From assembly GCA_964020155.1 (NCBI GenBank), contig OZ026547.1:5734009-5798008 (forward strand): 64,000 nt of DNA, read 5' to 3'. Every line of letters starts with the position of its first letter. The first letter of the stretch is position 1. Of this stretch, positions 1-13,449 are shown one piece after another. The position numbers were made by a program, and so were the translations under genes. A model generated the notes under the pieces. The model was not told the DNA's origin and did no database searches. It saw only the letters and a list, made by a program, of their open reading frames with translations. This DNA is from Chondrilla cf. caribensis. Its lineage: Eukaryota; Porifera; Demospongiae; Chondrillida; Chondrillidae.

Positions 1-1570
1 TGTACCCATATCCTCCATGACATGATGACCAATGCATTTTGCTGTATACTGTAACAGCTAAACTTGTTCTTTATACTTTCTTAGGTGCTGAACCAACAGA
101 ACACTTGCCACCACCAAGACCAATAAGAAGAATGTGAAACTGCAATTTATCAACTTTTAAACGATTTTTGACACAATTACAATGTTTCAGCGTGTTAAGT
201 ATACTTTTGATTTTAAATAATACGTACCTGTTTCTAAGTCACTCTAAGTACAAAACAATGAAAAATCAATTCGAACGCGCTGGAAGAGGATCCATTCCAC
301 GATTCTGGTCGGTCTTTGTCATCTGTATTTACGGGGAAGAAGATTACCGTGTATATCGAGCAAAAGGTATATTTCCCGAGTTAATCGACGGCCATATTCA
401 CGGGACATACCGTGATACAATATGCCAATACGATAACACACGTGCTGCCCGAACATACACCATACGGGAACCCGTGTAAATCTCGTCCTATGCGTATTAA
501 CGGGAACTGTTTCGGCGTGTAAACGGGCCCGTGCACAACGCACGTTTTTCCTGTGTGGAAAGTTGTATAAACATACATAGTCTAAGTACTTGGTCACTAA
601 ACATACTGAATTTCTAGATTGTTCATGAGTTACTACTTATGGACACATGCAATCACAGTGACCTCTTGCCTAATAACTCAATTGTACCTGCGTGACATGG
701 TCGTGCCCATTGCAATTGATTTAGCAATGCATGCATAATTGCACCACAAATGAAATTACTATAATATGTCTTCCCATTATTGAATTTGCACTTGTAGGGC
801 TAGACTGAATCCTCTACAGTGAACTGACTTGTGTATCCTCAACATCTCCTAATGCTCTTGGATGTCTAGAAGGATCCTTTATAGTCCTAGTTGATCCAGT
901 ATTTCCAACTACTTCTACTTTCCTATGCTGACAAGGAGCTAGGTCTTAGTTGTAGTGGATAAACACAGTACAATTTATTAAAAATTGAGAAGCACATCAT
1001 TAGCTTAGATGAGTTTGCCTTCAACACCATTATTCAGCCCAGGCAGGGACACCATCGTCCCACAAGTGCAGGGCTCCATGAAAATTATGTGTCTACCTAT
1101 CTCTGGGTTAATACTAATGTTAAACATAAAACAGCAAAGAAGACCACCAGAGGCACCACTTAAAATTGAGTCACAGGTAGTCTGCATATATGCAGAATTA
1201 CTTTTAATTTAGCATAGTTGAGTTGAAATAGTGAGTAGTTCAGTAATGGTCCCTTATACTAAGTGGTCCTCTGTATAGGTGGTCTTTATAGCAGGTTCCA
1301 CTCTAGTTCAGAGAGGTCTGATGTGGCTCATCTAAGATTGCACTTATGCACAATACAGAGGTTTTTCTTACCATGTAGTGGTAATGGTATCAACATTATT
1401 ATCATGGTATATCTGCTTGGAGAAGCTTGACTGCTATTTAAATGTAAAACAGGAAAAAAAACATAACTATGCATGCATGCATAAGGATTTGATTTTGCTG
1501 AAGGTGCAAAATGTATTAAATTCTTCCTGCTCTTCATTAGAGATGCAGTACATCCTAAACAGTTGAAGTG
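1..1570. other. Left flank, no supported gene
   Basis: I see no convincing gene here. A possible terminal exon follows an acceptor-like TTCTTAG at 84, but its frame cannot be fixed. The stretch 270-560 is richer in CpG than its surroundings and is open on both strands, yet neither translation shows a domain; it may be transposon debris. The segment around 820-930, read on the minus strand, resembles blocks found upstream of collagen gene F near 55,520-55,620, so part of the collagen flank was probably duplicated here in inverted orientation. Confidence 0.4.
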
Positions 1571-1576
1571 AATTGT

Positions 1577-1679
1577 GCACACACACATGTACACACACAC
1601 ACGCACACACACTCACTCACACACACACACACACGCACGCGCACGCATACACATGCATGCACACACACATACACTCATA
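1577..1679. repeat. CA microsatellite upstream of collagen gene A
   Basis: An interrupted (CA)n tract with CG and TG variants. It lies about 180 bp before the start codon of gene A. Every collagen gene in the window has a comparable tract upstream. Confidence 0.9.
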
Positions 1680-1729
1680 CAAAATTCCAATTTACAATGG
1701 AACAAGTATGCACACAGTTATGCATTGAG

Positions 1730-1859
1730 CATACTTAGAAATTCACAATGAATATCATTAAAAGTGGCTGTTCTCCCAGTGACCACAGAAACAGCCTGTT
1801 CTGTTGTGGTTACCACAAACTAGCACTGAGAAATTTGAGCACTGACTGGAGCTACAATT
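1730..1859 (+). promoter_or_regulatory. Conserved promoter/5' leader block of collagen gene A
   Basis: This block is recognisably the same in front of genes A, B, D, E and F. It begins with a GAGCATAC-like motif, continues through ATGAATATCATTAAAAGTGG and a CTGCCTGTTCT-like segment, and contains TTGTGGTTACCACAA at 1804-1818, 42 bp before the ATG. The palindrome contains two opposed TGTGGT cores, the consensus bound by RUNX-family factors. Conservation is seen directly; RUNX binding is inference. Confidence 0.6.
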
Positions 1860-4431
1860 ATGGCTCTAAGGATTCAGGTGTTTGTACTTTTGTGCTGTAC
1901 GGTGACTACCAGTATGGCGGGTATCTCTGCTTGGAAAAAGGCATTTTCACAACTTGAAAACAAAGTGAAGGTGCAACAAGAAGAAATCAAGTCACTTCAC
2001 CAGATTATAGAAGAGTTCAACAAGAGACTAGAACTTCTGGAAGCGAAAGGTGAGTTTCACAAGGTTAAATACAACCTGCAATCCCTACTCTTCATGCCTG
2101 TTAGTCATGACAATCCTCCTATTGACTACAGAGTTTATGGGTTAATATATGACATAAACCTATATCAGTTGATGGCAAGACGTGCATAGTATAATATCAT
2201 AGTCATACTTGTTCATGAACTACACATTATGCTAGGTGTGCCCTATGTGAAGATAGCACATTACACGACTATACCTACATTTGTTAATGTCAAAATTGTT
2301 CAGGTATGACATGTCATCATTGCTGGGGTTATCATTATATTTGTGGCTTTTAAGATATGTAAACGAGGGAATCTCCTAATTTGGAGTCACATGATAAAAT
2401 TAAACCGTCACAACAGCATTCCCAAAATTCACCATTCAAAAGAGAATTCTTTCTTGTAAATCTCGCCAATAGCTATAGGTATAGGATAGTGAATCACCTT
2501 GAGGATGAAAGTTGGGCACTTATCATGAGATTAACTGTTCCGGGTTATCGTTGAGTAACAATGACATAATGCATAACCCGTGACATGCACGTGAAATTGA
2601 TATATCACGGGAGAGTTTCTGGTGTGTACATTCTTTGGCAATCATATGGTGTGTGTGGCTGTTATCATCATGAAAATGTTCTTACAAGGTAAATCTAAAT
2701 TTTCATTGATACAACAGTTGGTATCTATTACCATTTTTGAGTTTTCATAATTGGAAATTAATCCAATTCTTCTTCTCCATACATGACAAATGTGGTGACA
2801 TCTCAACAACGATGATGAATATAAACTGATATATAGGTGAAAATTTGGATATTATAAGTTATATATTGTCTATGCTATTCATATATAATATTATATGTCA
2901 GTGGGTTCATAAAACTCACTGTGATTGGAACATTATCTGATTCCATTTTTTTTCATTTAAGCTGTAATTTTACCATTACTAAAGGAAATATCGATATTTG
3001 AAATAAGAAATGCAAATTATAAACCTACATAAAGTGTTCAGGTATATGGTTGTTGAGCTTAAAACATCATCTGGAAAAAATAACATGTAGAAATCATCCT
3101 GATTGTTGCAATCATTTTGTCAACAGTAACAGGTTGGTGATATTTGCGAAAGAACCTGTATTTACTTCTGGCAAATGGACGAAGGTTATTCTTTATTAGG
3201 GTGTCCCAGTTATGATCAGTATTACATAGGAAAGAAGATGGCAACTGAATTCTTCAATTTGTTGAGTAGCATATAAGGGAATAATATAAGTATAATGTAA
3301 CTTTAGCATTCTTTTTGGCTGAGACCGATTTCGCCCTGCTTTTTCCTCCTGAAGTCTTCAGTTTTTACATTCATATTTCTTTCTTTGTAGTCAAAAAAGG
3401 TGCTTTGGTTAAAATGAATCCACTCGACAGGAATTTGCCTCAGTCCCAGGCATCTTGAAATAACAATTGATGTCTTTCACCATATATAACAGTTGTGAAA
3501 AGAGTGGAAAAACAATAAAGCAAGTTTCGTATATGACTCGAACATAACAATTCTTTTGTAGTGAATATGTCATTGAGTGCGGTGAAATCCCTGTAAATAT
3601 TTTCGCAGATTTCACTTTATTCAGATTGAATACAGTACTAGTATATGTGCAAATCCACGTAATAATCTCAATAGTAATCTGGTTTATGCACTTGTACTTC
3701 TGGTTTGATTTTAAACAGATAAACTCCTGGAAAGATCCAGACGACAAAATGGTTGCAATTGTCCACCTGGACTAAAAGGGGATAGAGGAACACCAGGACT
3801 GAATGGGATAAATGGAACAAAGGGTGAAAAGGGAGACCCAGGAACCCAAGGACAACCAGGACTCAATGGAACAAAAGGTGAACGAGGAGAAAAAGGACAA
3901 CCAGGGAATGTTGGACAGAAAGGTGAATCAGGACTAAAAGGAGACAGGGGAATGCCAGGACAAAATGGAACACAGGGGGAACAAGGGGAAAGAGGGCAAC
4001 CAGGAAGTGATGGACAAAAAGGTGAAGCAGGGGTGAAAGGAAAGCAAGGTTCAAAAGGAGACAAGGGAAAGCGAGGGGAAAAGGGAGAGTTAGGGATACC
4101 AGGACAACAAGGACTAAATGGAACAAAGGGAGAAAAGGGTGAAATAGGAGATCAAGGTGTTAATGGAACTAAAGGTGAAAAGGGGGAAAGAGGACGACCA
4201 GGAAATGTTGGACAGAAAGGTGGACCAGGACTGAAAGGAGACAGAGGAGTGCCAGGACTTAATGGAACAAAAGGTGAACAGGGAGAAAAAGGACAACCAG
4301 GGGATGTTGGACACAAAGGTGCACTAGGGCCACAGGGACATAATGGAACAGAGTGTGAATGTAGAGGTACAGTACAACCAGGAAATGATATAAATAAAGG
4401 TACAAACCCAAAGCGGAAACTACAGGGATGA
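1860..4431 (+). CDS. Collagen-like gene A: secreted coiled-coil collagen, 2 exons
   Basis: Exon 1 is 1860-2049 and exon 2 is 3719-4431 (donor AAAG|GTGAGT, acceptor ACAG, phase 1), giving 300 aa. Residues 1-20 form a signal peptide (hydrophobic VFVLLCC, then small residues). Residues 21-63 are a coiled coil with heptad-spaced L, V, I and F, likely a trimerisation segment. The second exon opens with RSRRQ (3733-3744), a furin-type RxRR site, then a Cys-Asn-Cys motif and about 65 Gly-X-Y triplets carrying repeated NGT sequons and KGE/KGD triplets. A second Cys pair (CEC) sits near the C-terminus. Probably a trimeric secreted or matrix protein. It lacks the C4/NC1 domain of spongin short-chain or type IV collagens and any C1q head. 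The intron is clearly homologous to that of gene B, its closest relative. Partner and function are unknown. Confidence 0.85.
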
Positions 4432-6160
4432 TTAACTACCATCAATTTACAAACATTGGATCTGAAATCAATATTCCAAAAATAATACAAATATATCACT
4501 ACTATTGCTATATTCTTGTAATCAGTTAAATAATTAAACTGAGCATAACTTACCAAGATAATGATTATACTATTGTATAACATAATCTTAGGAACATTCT
4601 TTCTGGAAAATCAATAAGACTTGGTAATAAAGGCGGACCCTGCTTAAAATCTAAGTCGATCTAAATATAGTATATTTTAAGAGTAAGTGAAATCGGAATC
4701 CACACCTTTCAACAATGATTAATTGGAGTGTCAAAGATAATACATTCCATTCACACGCCAATAAACAGGTGTACATAATGACATGTAGTATAATCATATA
4801 GCTAATGAAGGTTAATAATAAATGATCCATTACGATCCTAATAAACATAGCAACTTAATGTATGCAACACTTGACCAATAGCCAAGTGTGTGAAACGTAG
4901 GTTAATGACATGTACTGTTGAATATAACTGCTTAACATCACAATATATATAATCGGCGCCAATAAATTTATCTTTCAATATTGCCCGAAACTCCATATCT
5001 TGAGTAATAAATTAATACTGATAAGTAATGTAATGTGCAAGAATCATAATAATAAGAAGTATATAAGGATAATATGTATAATAAATGGCACCATGCAGCT
5101 TTGCTTCAATATTTCATACAATGCCTTGCCTAAGAATATATATTATGGCATAGAAATATAGTTAATAGTTATAAGAAATAATAGTTTGATCTGTTCTGCT
5201 ATGTACATGAGAGCAGTAATTATGTGCGTATGAATTGCTGCATGACATATTTACATGATAATAGCTGCTAGAGTGGAAGTAAGAGTGTGGAAGATTATCA
5301 TTCAAATTACTTCAATCACTTGCATCTTACTTCATGGTTGTCTGTTAAACATCGCAAGCATGTTCTGCTATGAACAACAAGGACAAAGTTTTTCAATACT
5401 CAAATAATGAGTATTGAAAAACTTTCCTATTATGTGAGCACTGTACTGATGAGACCCCAATGGCAAAATAATACTATTGCAGTGTCTATGAGATTTTGGC
5501 AAGGCGTAATTCTTGCAAATTGCTTAACTTAGACTCTTTGTGCTTTTATTTTCGCAAATAGCAAGTTTATTTTGTTTCTAGCATTTCTAAGATCCTTTTG
5601 CCATGTAGTATGCTGCAGAAGAGAATTGGAGCTACTCAAACAACACCTTGGCAGAGATTTTGGCTATGTGGTTTTGCTTAAGAATATAACAGGCTGTGCC
5701 TGAAATATTCCTTGATATTCTGAGGTATCATGACAAGCTTTGACTACAGGTTGTTGTTAAATTTATCCTCCAATAGGTGAAAATCACCCTTTCCTACAAG
5801 GGCAGCCAAAATATGTTAAATTTTGTGAACCCAACCTCCATCACTAAATTCACAACATTTGTATCCCATAAAAGTTGGCACACTGTGATATATTACTGCA
5901 TGATTACTTAGTGTGGGTTCTCCCATTAACTGGCTATATACATCAATTGGTATGTAAACTTTATTAGGGGCTTCAATACAGGTGCACTTGCAGCAATATC
6001 ATGACAAATATTAGACGAATCGAATTGTTGCAGTAGAGAATTATACATAGAATAATGGTGAAGATATTCATAAATTTATGATATGCTTGATGCACATACA
6101 ACAACTATTATGCAACACAAAGGTGCTATTATTAACAAAATTAGTAAAATATCACTGTGA
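4432..6160. other. Intergenic region after gene A
   Basis: No gene supported. The first 400 bp share blocks with the 3' flanks of genes B and C (for example the motif around an ACATTGGATCTGAAAT-like sequence), so they belong to the duplicated collagen unit. The rest is AT-rich with no coding signature. Confidence 0.5.
5385..5425. repeat. Perfect 17-bp inverted repeat (hairpin)
   Basis: Arms 5385-5401 and 5409-5425 are exact reverse complements around a 7-nt loop. No coding context; it could be a foldback-element remnant. Confidence 0.85.
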
Positions 6161-6174
6161 TTGAAGCCACACAG

Positions 6175-6290
6175 TTTTGTGATGTCACCAGTGGGAGAAT
6201 GCCAATTATGTGCACACAGGAGAGGTCGTGGTGACAAGCACAATAATTGAAATTTTTTGGCTTGTCACCATTAGGCCCATAGCATATGAA
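6175..6290. repeat. Truncated 360-bp satellite unit
   Basis: This piece, including the GTGGTGACAAG / CTTGTCACC pair and the ggcccatagca segment, matches part of the roughly 360-bp unit that reappears after 9276. The 187-bp array therefore begins inside a 360-bp unit. Confidence 0.7.
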
Positions 6291-6294
6291 AACG

Positions 6295-9275
6295 CTAAGC
6301 ACCTTTTTGCATAGCTCAAGGGGGAGGGGGAGTGTCAACTTGATATTTTAGACAGACCTAGCTGGGGACATGAACTAACGTCTTAAACAATTCCCATCTC
6401 ATTAAATGGACCGTAACTCCAGCTACATTTGAAGGTGCTAAATATATTTTCAATGTATGGGAGAGTATAGGAGAGAAAACACTAAGCACCTTTTTGCATA
6501 GCTCATGGGGGAGGGGGAGTGTCAAATTGATCTTTTAGACAGACCTAGCTGGGGACGTGAACTAACTTCTTAAGGAATTCCCATCTCAATAGGTGGCCCA
6601 TAACTCCAGCTACATTCAAAGGTGCTTAATATATTTTCAATGTATGGGAAAGTATAGGAGAGAAAACGCTAAGCACCTTTTTGAATAGTTCATGGGGGAG
6701 GGGGAGTGTCAAATTGATAATTTAGACAGACCTAGCCGGGGACGTGAACTAACTTCTGAAACAATTCCCATCTCATTAGATGGCCCGTAACTCCAGCTAC
6801 ATTCGAAGGTGCTTAATATATTTTCAATGTATGGGAAAGTATAGGAGAGAAAACGCTAAGCACCTTGTTGCATAGCTCATGGGGGAGGGGGCGTGTCAAC
6901 TACATATTTTAGACAGACCTAGCTGGGGATGTGAACTAACTTGTGAAACAATTCCCATCTCAATAGACGGCCCGTAACCCCAGCTACATTCGAAGGTGCT
7001 TAATATATTTTCAATGTATGGGAAAGTATAGGAGAGAAAACGCTAATCACCTTTTTGCATAGCTCATGGGGGAGGGGGCGTGTCAAGTTGATATTTCAGA
7101 CAAACCTAGCTGGGGACGTGAACTAACTTTTGAAACAATTCTCATCTCATTTAATGGACCGTAACTCCAGCTACATTCGAAGGTGCTTAATATATTTTCA
7201 ATGTATGGGAGAGTATAGGAGAGAAAAAAAGTTAAGCACCTTTTTGAATAGCTCATGGAGGAGGGGGCGTGTCAAATTGATAATTTAGACAGACCTAGCC
7301 GGGGACGTGAACTAACTTCTGAAACAATTCCCATCTCATTAGATGGCCCGTAACTCCAGCTACATTCGAAGGTGCTTAATATATTTTCAATGTATGGGAG
7401 AGTATAGGAGAGAAAACGCTAAGCACCTTTTTGCATAGCTCATGGGGGAGGGGGAGTGTCAAGTTGATATTTCAGATAAACCTAGCTGGGGACGTGAACT
7501 AACTTTTGAAACAATTCCTATCTCAATAGACGGTCCGTAACCCCAGCTACATTCGAAGGTGCTTAATATATTTTCAATGTATGGGAAAGTATAGGAGAGA
7601 AAACGCTAAGCACCTTTTTGAATAGTTCATGGGGGAGGGGGAGTGTCAAATTGATAATTTAGACAGACCTAGCCGGGGACGTGAACTAACTTCTGAAGCA
7701 ATTCCCATCTCATTAGATGGCCCGTAACTCCAGCTACATTCGAAGGTGCTTAATATATTTTCAATGTATGGGAAAGTATAGGAGAGAAAACGCTAAGCAC
7801 CTTTTTGAATAGCTCATGGGGGAGGGGGCGTGTCAACTACATACTTTAGACAGACCTAGCTGGGGACGTGAACTAACTTCTGAAACAATTCCTATCTCAA
7901 TAGACGGCCCGTAACTCCAGCTACATTCGAAGGTGCTTAATATATTTTCAATGTATGGGAGAGTATAGGAGAGAAAACGCTAATCACCTTTTTGCATAGC
8001 TCATGGGGAGGGGGCGTGTCAAGTTGATATTTCAGATAAACCTAGCTGGGGACGTGAACTAACTTTTGAAACAATTCCTATCTCAATAGACGGTCCGTAA
8101 CCCCAGCTACATTCGAAGGTGCTTAATATATTTTCAATGTATGGGAAAGTATAGGAGAGAAAACGCTAATCACCTTTTTGCATAGCTCATGGGGGAGGGG
8201 GAGTGTCAACTTGATATTTCAGACAAACCTAGCTGGGGACGTGAACTAACTTTTGAAACAATTCTCATCTCATTAAATGGACCGTAACTTCTGCTACATT
8301 CGAAGGTGTTTAATATATTTTCAATGTATGGGAGAGTATAGGAGAGAAAAAAAGTTAAGCACCTTTTTGAATAGCTCATGGAGGAGGGGGCGTGTCAAGT
8401 TGTTATTTTAGACAAACCTAGCTGGGGACGTGAACATACTTCTGAAACAATTCCCATCTCAATAGGCGGCCCGTAACTCCAGCTACATTCGAAGGTACTT
8501 AATATAATTTCAATGTATGGGAAAGTATAGGAGAGAAAACGCTAAGCACCTTTTTGCATAGCTCAAGAGAGGGCGAGTGTCAAGTTGTTATTTTAGACAG
8601 ACCTAGCTGGGGACGTGAACTAACTTCTGAAACAATTCCCATCTCATTAGGTGGTCTGTAAATCCAGCTACATTCGAAGGTGATTAATATATTTTCAATG
8701 TATGGGAGAGTATAGGAGAGAAAACGCTAAGCACCTTTTTGCATAGCTCATGGGGGAGGGTGTGTGTCAATATTACATTTTAGACAGACCTAGCTGGGGA
8801 AGTGAACTAACTTCTGAAACAATTCCTATCTGAATAGGCGGCCCGTAACTCCAGCTACATTCGAAGGTGCTTAATATATTTTCAATGTATAGGAGAGTAT
8901 AGGAGAGAAAACGCTAAGCACCCTTTTGCGTAGCTCAAGGGTGAGGGGGCATGTCAAGTTGTTATTTTAGACAATCCTAGCTGGGGACATGTACTAACGT
9001 CTTAAAGAATTCCCATCTCAATAGGTGGCCCGTAACTCCAGCTACATTCGAAGGTGCTTAGTATATTTCAATGTATGGGAGAGTATAGGAGAGAAAACGC
9101 TAAGCACCTTTTGCATAGCTCATGAGGGAGGGGGCGTGTCAACTTCATATGTTAGACATCATTAGTTGGGGATGTGAACTAACTTCTGAAACAATTCCCA
9201 TCTCAATAGATGGATCATAACCACAGCTACATTCGAAGATGCTTAATATAATTTCAATGCATGGGGGAGTATACG
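6295..9275. repeat. Tandem array of about sixteen 187-bp units
   Basis: The marker CTAAGCACC or a close variant recurs at 6295, 6482, 6669, 6856, 7043, about 7232, 7419, 7606, 7793, 7980, 8166, about 8355, 8542, 8727, 8914 and 9100, a spacing of 185-189 bp. Each unit holds a G-rich box (gggggaggggg), the segment ctagctggggacgtgaact and the inverted pair AAGGTGCTTA ... TAAGCACCTT. Units differ by scattered substitutions. No coding potential. Confidence 0.95.
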
Positions 9276-12200
9276 TATTGAAATGTACATACAAATGTAT
9301 AATGTTATGTGCCATATGGTCACCTGGCAGAATTTTCATCCTCAACAAAACCTATCATTTTTGGTATCAAAAGAACTGTATTAGTTCCAGGAGTGTGTCC
9401 GTGCATTCGTATTAAATCTATGATGCATTATGTGCACACAGGAGAGGTCGTGGTGACAAGCATAACAAGTAATTCGAGTTCAAAAACTCGTGGGGCTGCC
9501 GCCCCCCGCACTCGAATTACTTGCGCGTATTTCTTAGGTTCAGAAGAACCTTCGCTGAAGTTATTACGTTCGGCGAAGCTTCAGGGCACGAATTCTAGCC
9601 CAAATTCAAATTGTCGGCGTTCGAAATCGGCCATCTTTATTTCGCGCAATATAAATTCTAACATAAATTCATTGTTGCGATTACGCGTAGGAACACATAT
9701 TATATATATATATATCTATATATCTATCTATATATCGGACGAGCGTTACATACCGGAAGTCGAAATGAAAACAATATAGGGGCTGCCACAGGCAGCCCCT
9801 AAAAATTGACATTTTTGGCTTGTCACCACGAGGCCCATACCACACCCAGGACGGTTTGCATGCATTCCAAATTGTGTTGGTGAGTTGGGGACAGACACTG
9901 GGCAGCCCTTGGTGACCAGCAACTTGATGTCAAATCACCTGAGTTATCACTACAAGGCGTATTACACTTATATTGAAATGTACATACAAATGTATAATGT
10001 TATGTGCCATATGGTCACCTGGCAGAATTTTCATCCTCAACAAAACCTATCATTTTTGGTATCAAAAGAACTGTATTAGTTCCAGGAGTGTGTCCGTGCA
10101 TTCGTATTAGATCTATGATGCACTATGTGCATGCAGGATAGGTCGTGGTGACAAGGATAAAAATTGACATTTTTTGGCTTGTCACCACGAGTTCCATAGC
10201 ACACCCAGGACGGTTTGCATGCATCCCAAATTGTGTTGGTGAGTTGGGGACAGACACTGGGCAGCCCTTGGTGACCAGCAACTTGATGTCAAATCACCTG
10301 AGTTATCACCACAAGGCGTATAATTACACTTATATTGAAATGTACATACAAATGTATAATGTTATGTGCTATATGGTCACCTGGCAGAATTTTCATCCTC
10401 AACAAAACCTATCATTTTTGGTATCAAAAGGACTGTATTAGTTCCAGGAGTGTGTCCGTGCATTCGTATTAGATCTATGATGCACTATGTGCACACAGGA
10501 GAGGTCGTGGTGACAAGCATAAAAATTGACATTTTTTGGCTTGTCACCACGAGGCCCATACCACACCCAGGATGGTTTGCATGCATCCCAAATTGTGTTG
10601 GTGAGTTGGGGACAGACACTGGGCAGCCCATGGTGACCAGCAACTTGATGTCATATCACCTGAGTTATCACTACAAGGCGTATTACACTTATATTGAAAT
10701 GTACATACAAATGTATAATGTTATGTGCCATATGGTCACCTGGCAGAATTTTCATCCTCAACAAAACCTATCATTTTTGGTATCAAAAGAACTGTATTAG
10801 TTCCAGGAGTGTGTCCGTGCATTCGTATTAGATCTATGATGCACTATGTGCATGCAGGATAGGTCGTGGTGACAAGGATAAAAATTGACATTTTTTGGCT
10901 TGTCACCACGAGTTCCATAGCACACCCAGGACGGTTTGCATGCATCCCAAATTGTGTTGGTGAGTTGGGGACAGACACTGGGCAGCCCTTGGTGACCAGC
11001 AACTTGATGTCAATTCACCTGAGTTATCACCACAAGGCGTATAATTACACTTATATTGAAATGTACATACAAATGTATAATGTTATGTGCTATATGGTCA
11101 CCTGGCAGAATTTTCATCCTCAACAAAACCTATCATTTTTGGTATCAAAAGGACTGTATTAGTTCCAGGAGTGTGTCCGTGCATTCGTATTAGATCTATG
11201 ATGCACTATGTGCATGCAGGATAGGTCGTGGTGACAAGGATAAAAATTGACATTTTTTGGCTTGTCACCACGAGGCCCATACCACACCCAGGACGGTTTG
11301 CGTGCATCCCAAATTGTGTTGGTGAGTTGGGGACAGACACTGGGCAGCCCTTGGTGACCAGCAACTTGATGTCAAATCACCTGAGTTATCACCACAAGGC
11401 GTATTACACTTATATTGAAATGTACATACAAATGTATAATGCTATGTGCCATATGGTCACCTGGCAGAATTTTCATCCTCAACAAAACCTATCATTTTTG
11501 GTATCAAAAGGACTGTATTAGTTCCAGGAGTGTGTCCGTGCATTCGTATTAGATCTATGATGCACTATGTGCATGCAGGATAGGTCGTGGTGACAAGGAT
11601 AAAAATTGACATTTTTTGGCTTGTCACCACGAGTTCCATAGCACACCCAGGACGGTTTGCATGCATCCCAAATTGTGTTGGTGAGTTGGGCACAGACACT
11701 GGGCAGCCCTTGGTGACCAGCAACTTGATGTCAAATCACCTGAGTTATCACTACAAGGCGTATTACACTTATATTGAAATGTACATACAAATGTATAATG
11801 TTATGTGCTATATGGTCACCTGGCAGAATTTTCATCCTCAACAAAACCTATCATTTTTGGTATCAAAAGGACTGTATTAGTTCCAGGAGTGTGTCCGTGC
11901 ATTCGTATTAGATCTATGATGCATTATGTGCACACAGGAGAGGTCGTGGTGACAAGCATAAAAATTGACATTTTTTGGCTTGTCACCACGAGGCCCATAG
12001 CACACCCAGGACGGTTTGCGTGCATCCCAAATTGTGTTGGTGAGTTGGGGACAGACACTGGGCAGCCCTTGGTGACCAGCAACTTGATGTCAAATCACCT
12101 GAGTTATCACTACAAGGTGTATTACACTCATATTGAAATGTACATGTACTGTATTAGTTCCAGGAGTGTGTCCGTGCATTCATATTAGATCTATGATTCA

Positions 12201-12290
12201 TTATGTGCACACAGGACACCCAGGACGGTTTGCATGCATCCCAAATTGTGTTAGTGAGTTGGGGACAGACACTGGGCAGCCCTAATATTG
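9276..12290. repeat. Tandem array of roughly 360-bp satellite units
   Basis: The marker TATTGAAATGTACATAC recurs at about 9276, 9971, 10333, 10692, 11054, 11413, 11772 and 12131, spaced 359-362 bp except where the first unit carries an insertion. Each unit contains the inverted pair TCGTGGTGACAAGC / GCTTGTCACCACGA around about 20 nt. Neighbouring units are almost identical, with two subtypes, implying recent homogenisation. The repeated open frames of about 97 codons are a by-product of the repeat, not genes. Confidence 0.95.
9467..9800. mobile_element. About 335-bp insertion in the first 360-bp unit
   Basis: The spacing of the first two unit markers is about 335 bp too long, and the extra sequence is here. 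It starts with a palindromic AAGTAATTCGAGT ... ACTCGAATTACTT module around a GC-rich core, then holds CpG-rich sequence and a TATATC low-complexity run. It ends in a GGGGCTGCC aca GGCAGCCCC hairpin (9779-9799). The palindromic module recurs at 14338-14390, 48471-48522 and 62930-62980, so it is a dispersed family. No transposase is visible; probably non-autonomous. Confidence 0.65.
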
Positions 12291-13250
12291 AAAACCGTTT
12301 CTAATGGTAGAGATTTTGCTACCACAGAACAAATGCAGTTAAATGCAATGGTGAAATTCTGATCACTGGTATAACAACCCACACTTAGCTGACTACACTG
12401 TCAGGTAATTAGTCGCTATTTCCAGGGGGGCATGGTTGACACTTAGAAAGAAGAAAGTGTCCAACACTTATACGTTAAAGTGAATTATGAAAAGTTACCA
12501 GAATTATGTATGCCATAATCAAGTACACCCTGTAACATCATCAATCATGTGCATGCTACAATATTAATGTCTCCAGGTTAGAACAACAAGAGAGAGTGTA
12601 GACTCAGCGGCATGGGAAATTTTACAATTTATATCGTACGTCTAAATACCCAATTTCTCCCTACGCGTGCTTACATTGCCTACCCAATTTTAAGGACTTG
12701 GGAAAATTTCGAGGCTTCATAAAAAGAAAATTCCAATAAGACCAATCATTCTTCTGTCGAATGCATGCTCCTACATATACAGTGCCACCAAAGTATTTTG
12801 CCACTTAAAATGACGGTCCGGATCATCTGAAGTCATTTGATAACATTAATGAATAACTTCATCCTGTGCTACCAAACGTGGCGAGATGGTGACACCATTT
12901 ATGGTGGGAGGCCATTCCCAACAATTTGATTGTTTACACAGTCTACAAAATTGAATTATGGGAAGCCATACAGTTATTTTATTAGTGGTCCAATGCGTTC
13001 AATGCTAAATCAGTTACAACATCCTTAACAATGTCATACAATGTTAATGAAGTTAAAAGGCAAATCAGGAGGTCACTATATACCTGTAAGCAGTACTCCA
13101 TGAACAGTCAGGAAATTCAACACTGTTTAGTGACCGAATACAAAAACAAATATGTCTACAGTACTCTCGATGCAAGGTTTACTGAGAATGTATAACGTGA
13201 TATGATGAGGGTTGAAGGCAGGTAAGCAAATCCTGAAATGTTTGCACTCA
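12291..13250. other. Upstream flank of gene B
   Basis: No gene supported. Around 12955-13080 the sequence (attatgggaag followed by a ttattagtgg-like stretch) matches blocks upstream of gene D (42936 onward) and gene F (55628 and 56636 onward). It belongs to the 5' part of the duplicated collagen unit. Confidence 0.5.
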
Positions 13251-13254
13251 CTCA

Positions 13255-13316
13255 CACGCCCACATGCACACACGCACACATGCACGCATACACACACACA
13301 CACGTACACACACACA
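13255..13316. repeat. CA microsatellite upstream of gene B
   Basis: Interrupted (CA)n tract about 280 bp before the gene B start codon, in the same relative position as in the paralogues. Confidence 0.9.
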
Positions 13317-13449
13317 ATTGAATCAACCTGTTTACACTTAAGCAGATTTACTAAGGATTCCACCTTCATGCATGTGTGGGTATGGGGTTCTCATATCAAT
13401 ATTCATTTCCTGTTCTTTTCAAGGGAACACAGCATACACATAGCTACAT

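Noticed and set aside
9885..12188. Repeated 97-144 codon frames with near-identical proteins
   Set aside because: They recur only because the 360-bp satellite unit happens to be open; no start context, splice logic or domain.
6295..12290. CRISPR array
   Set aside because: Repeats are contiguous 187- or 360-bp units without unique spacers, in an animal-type genome.
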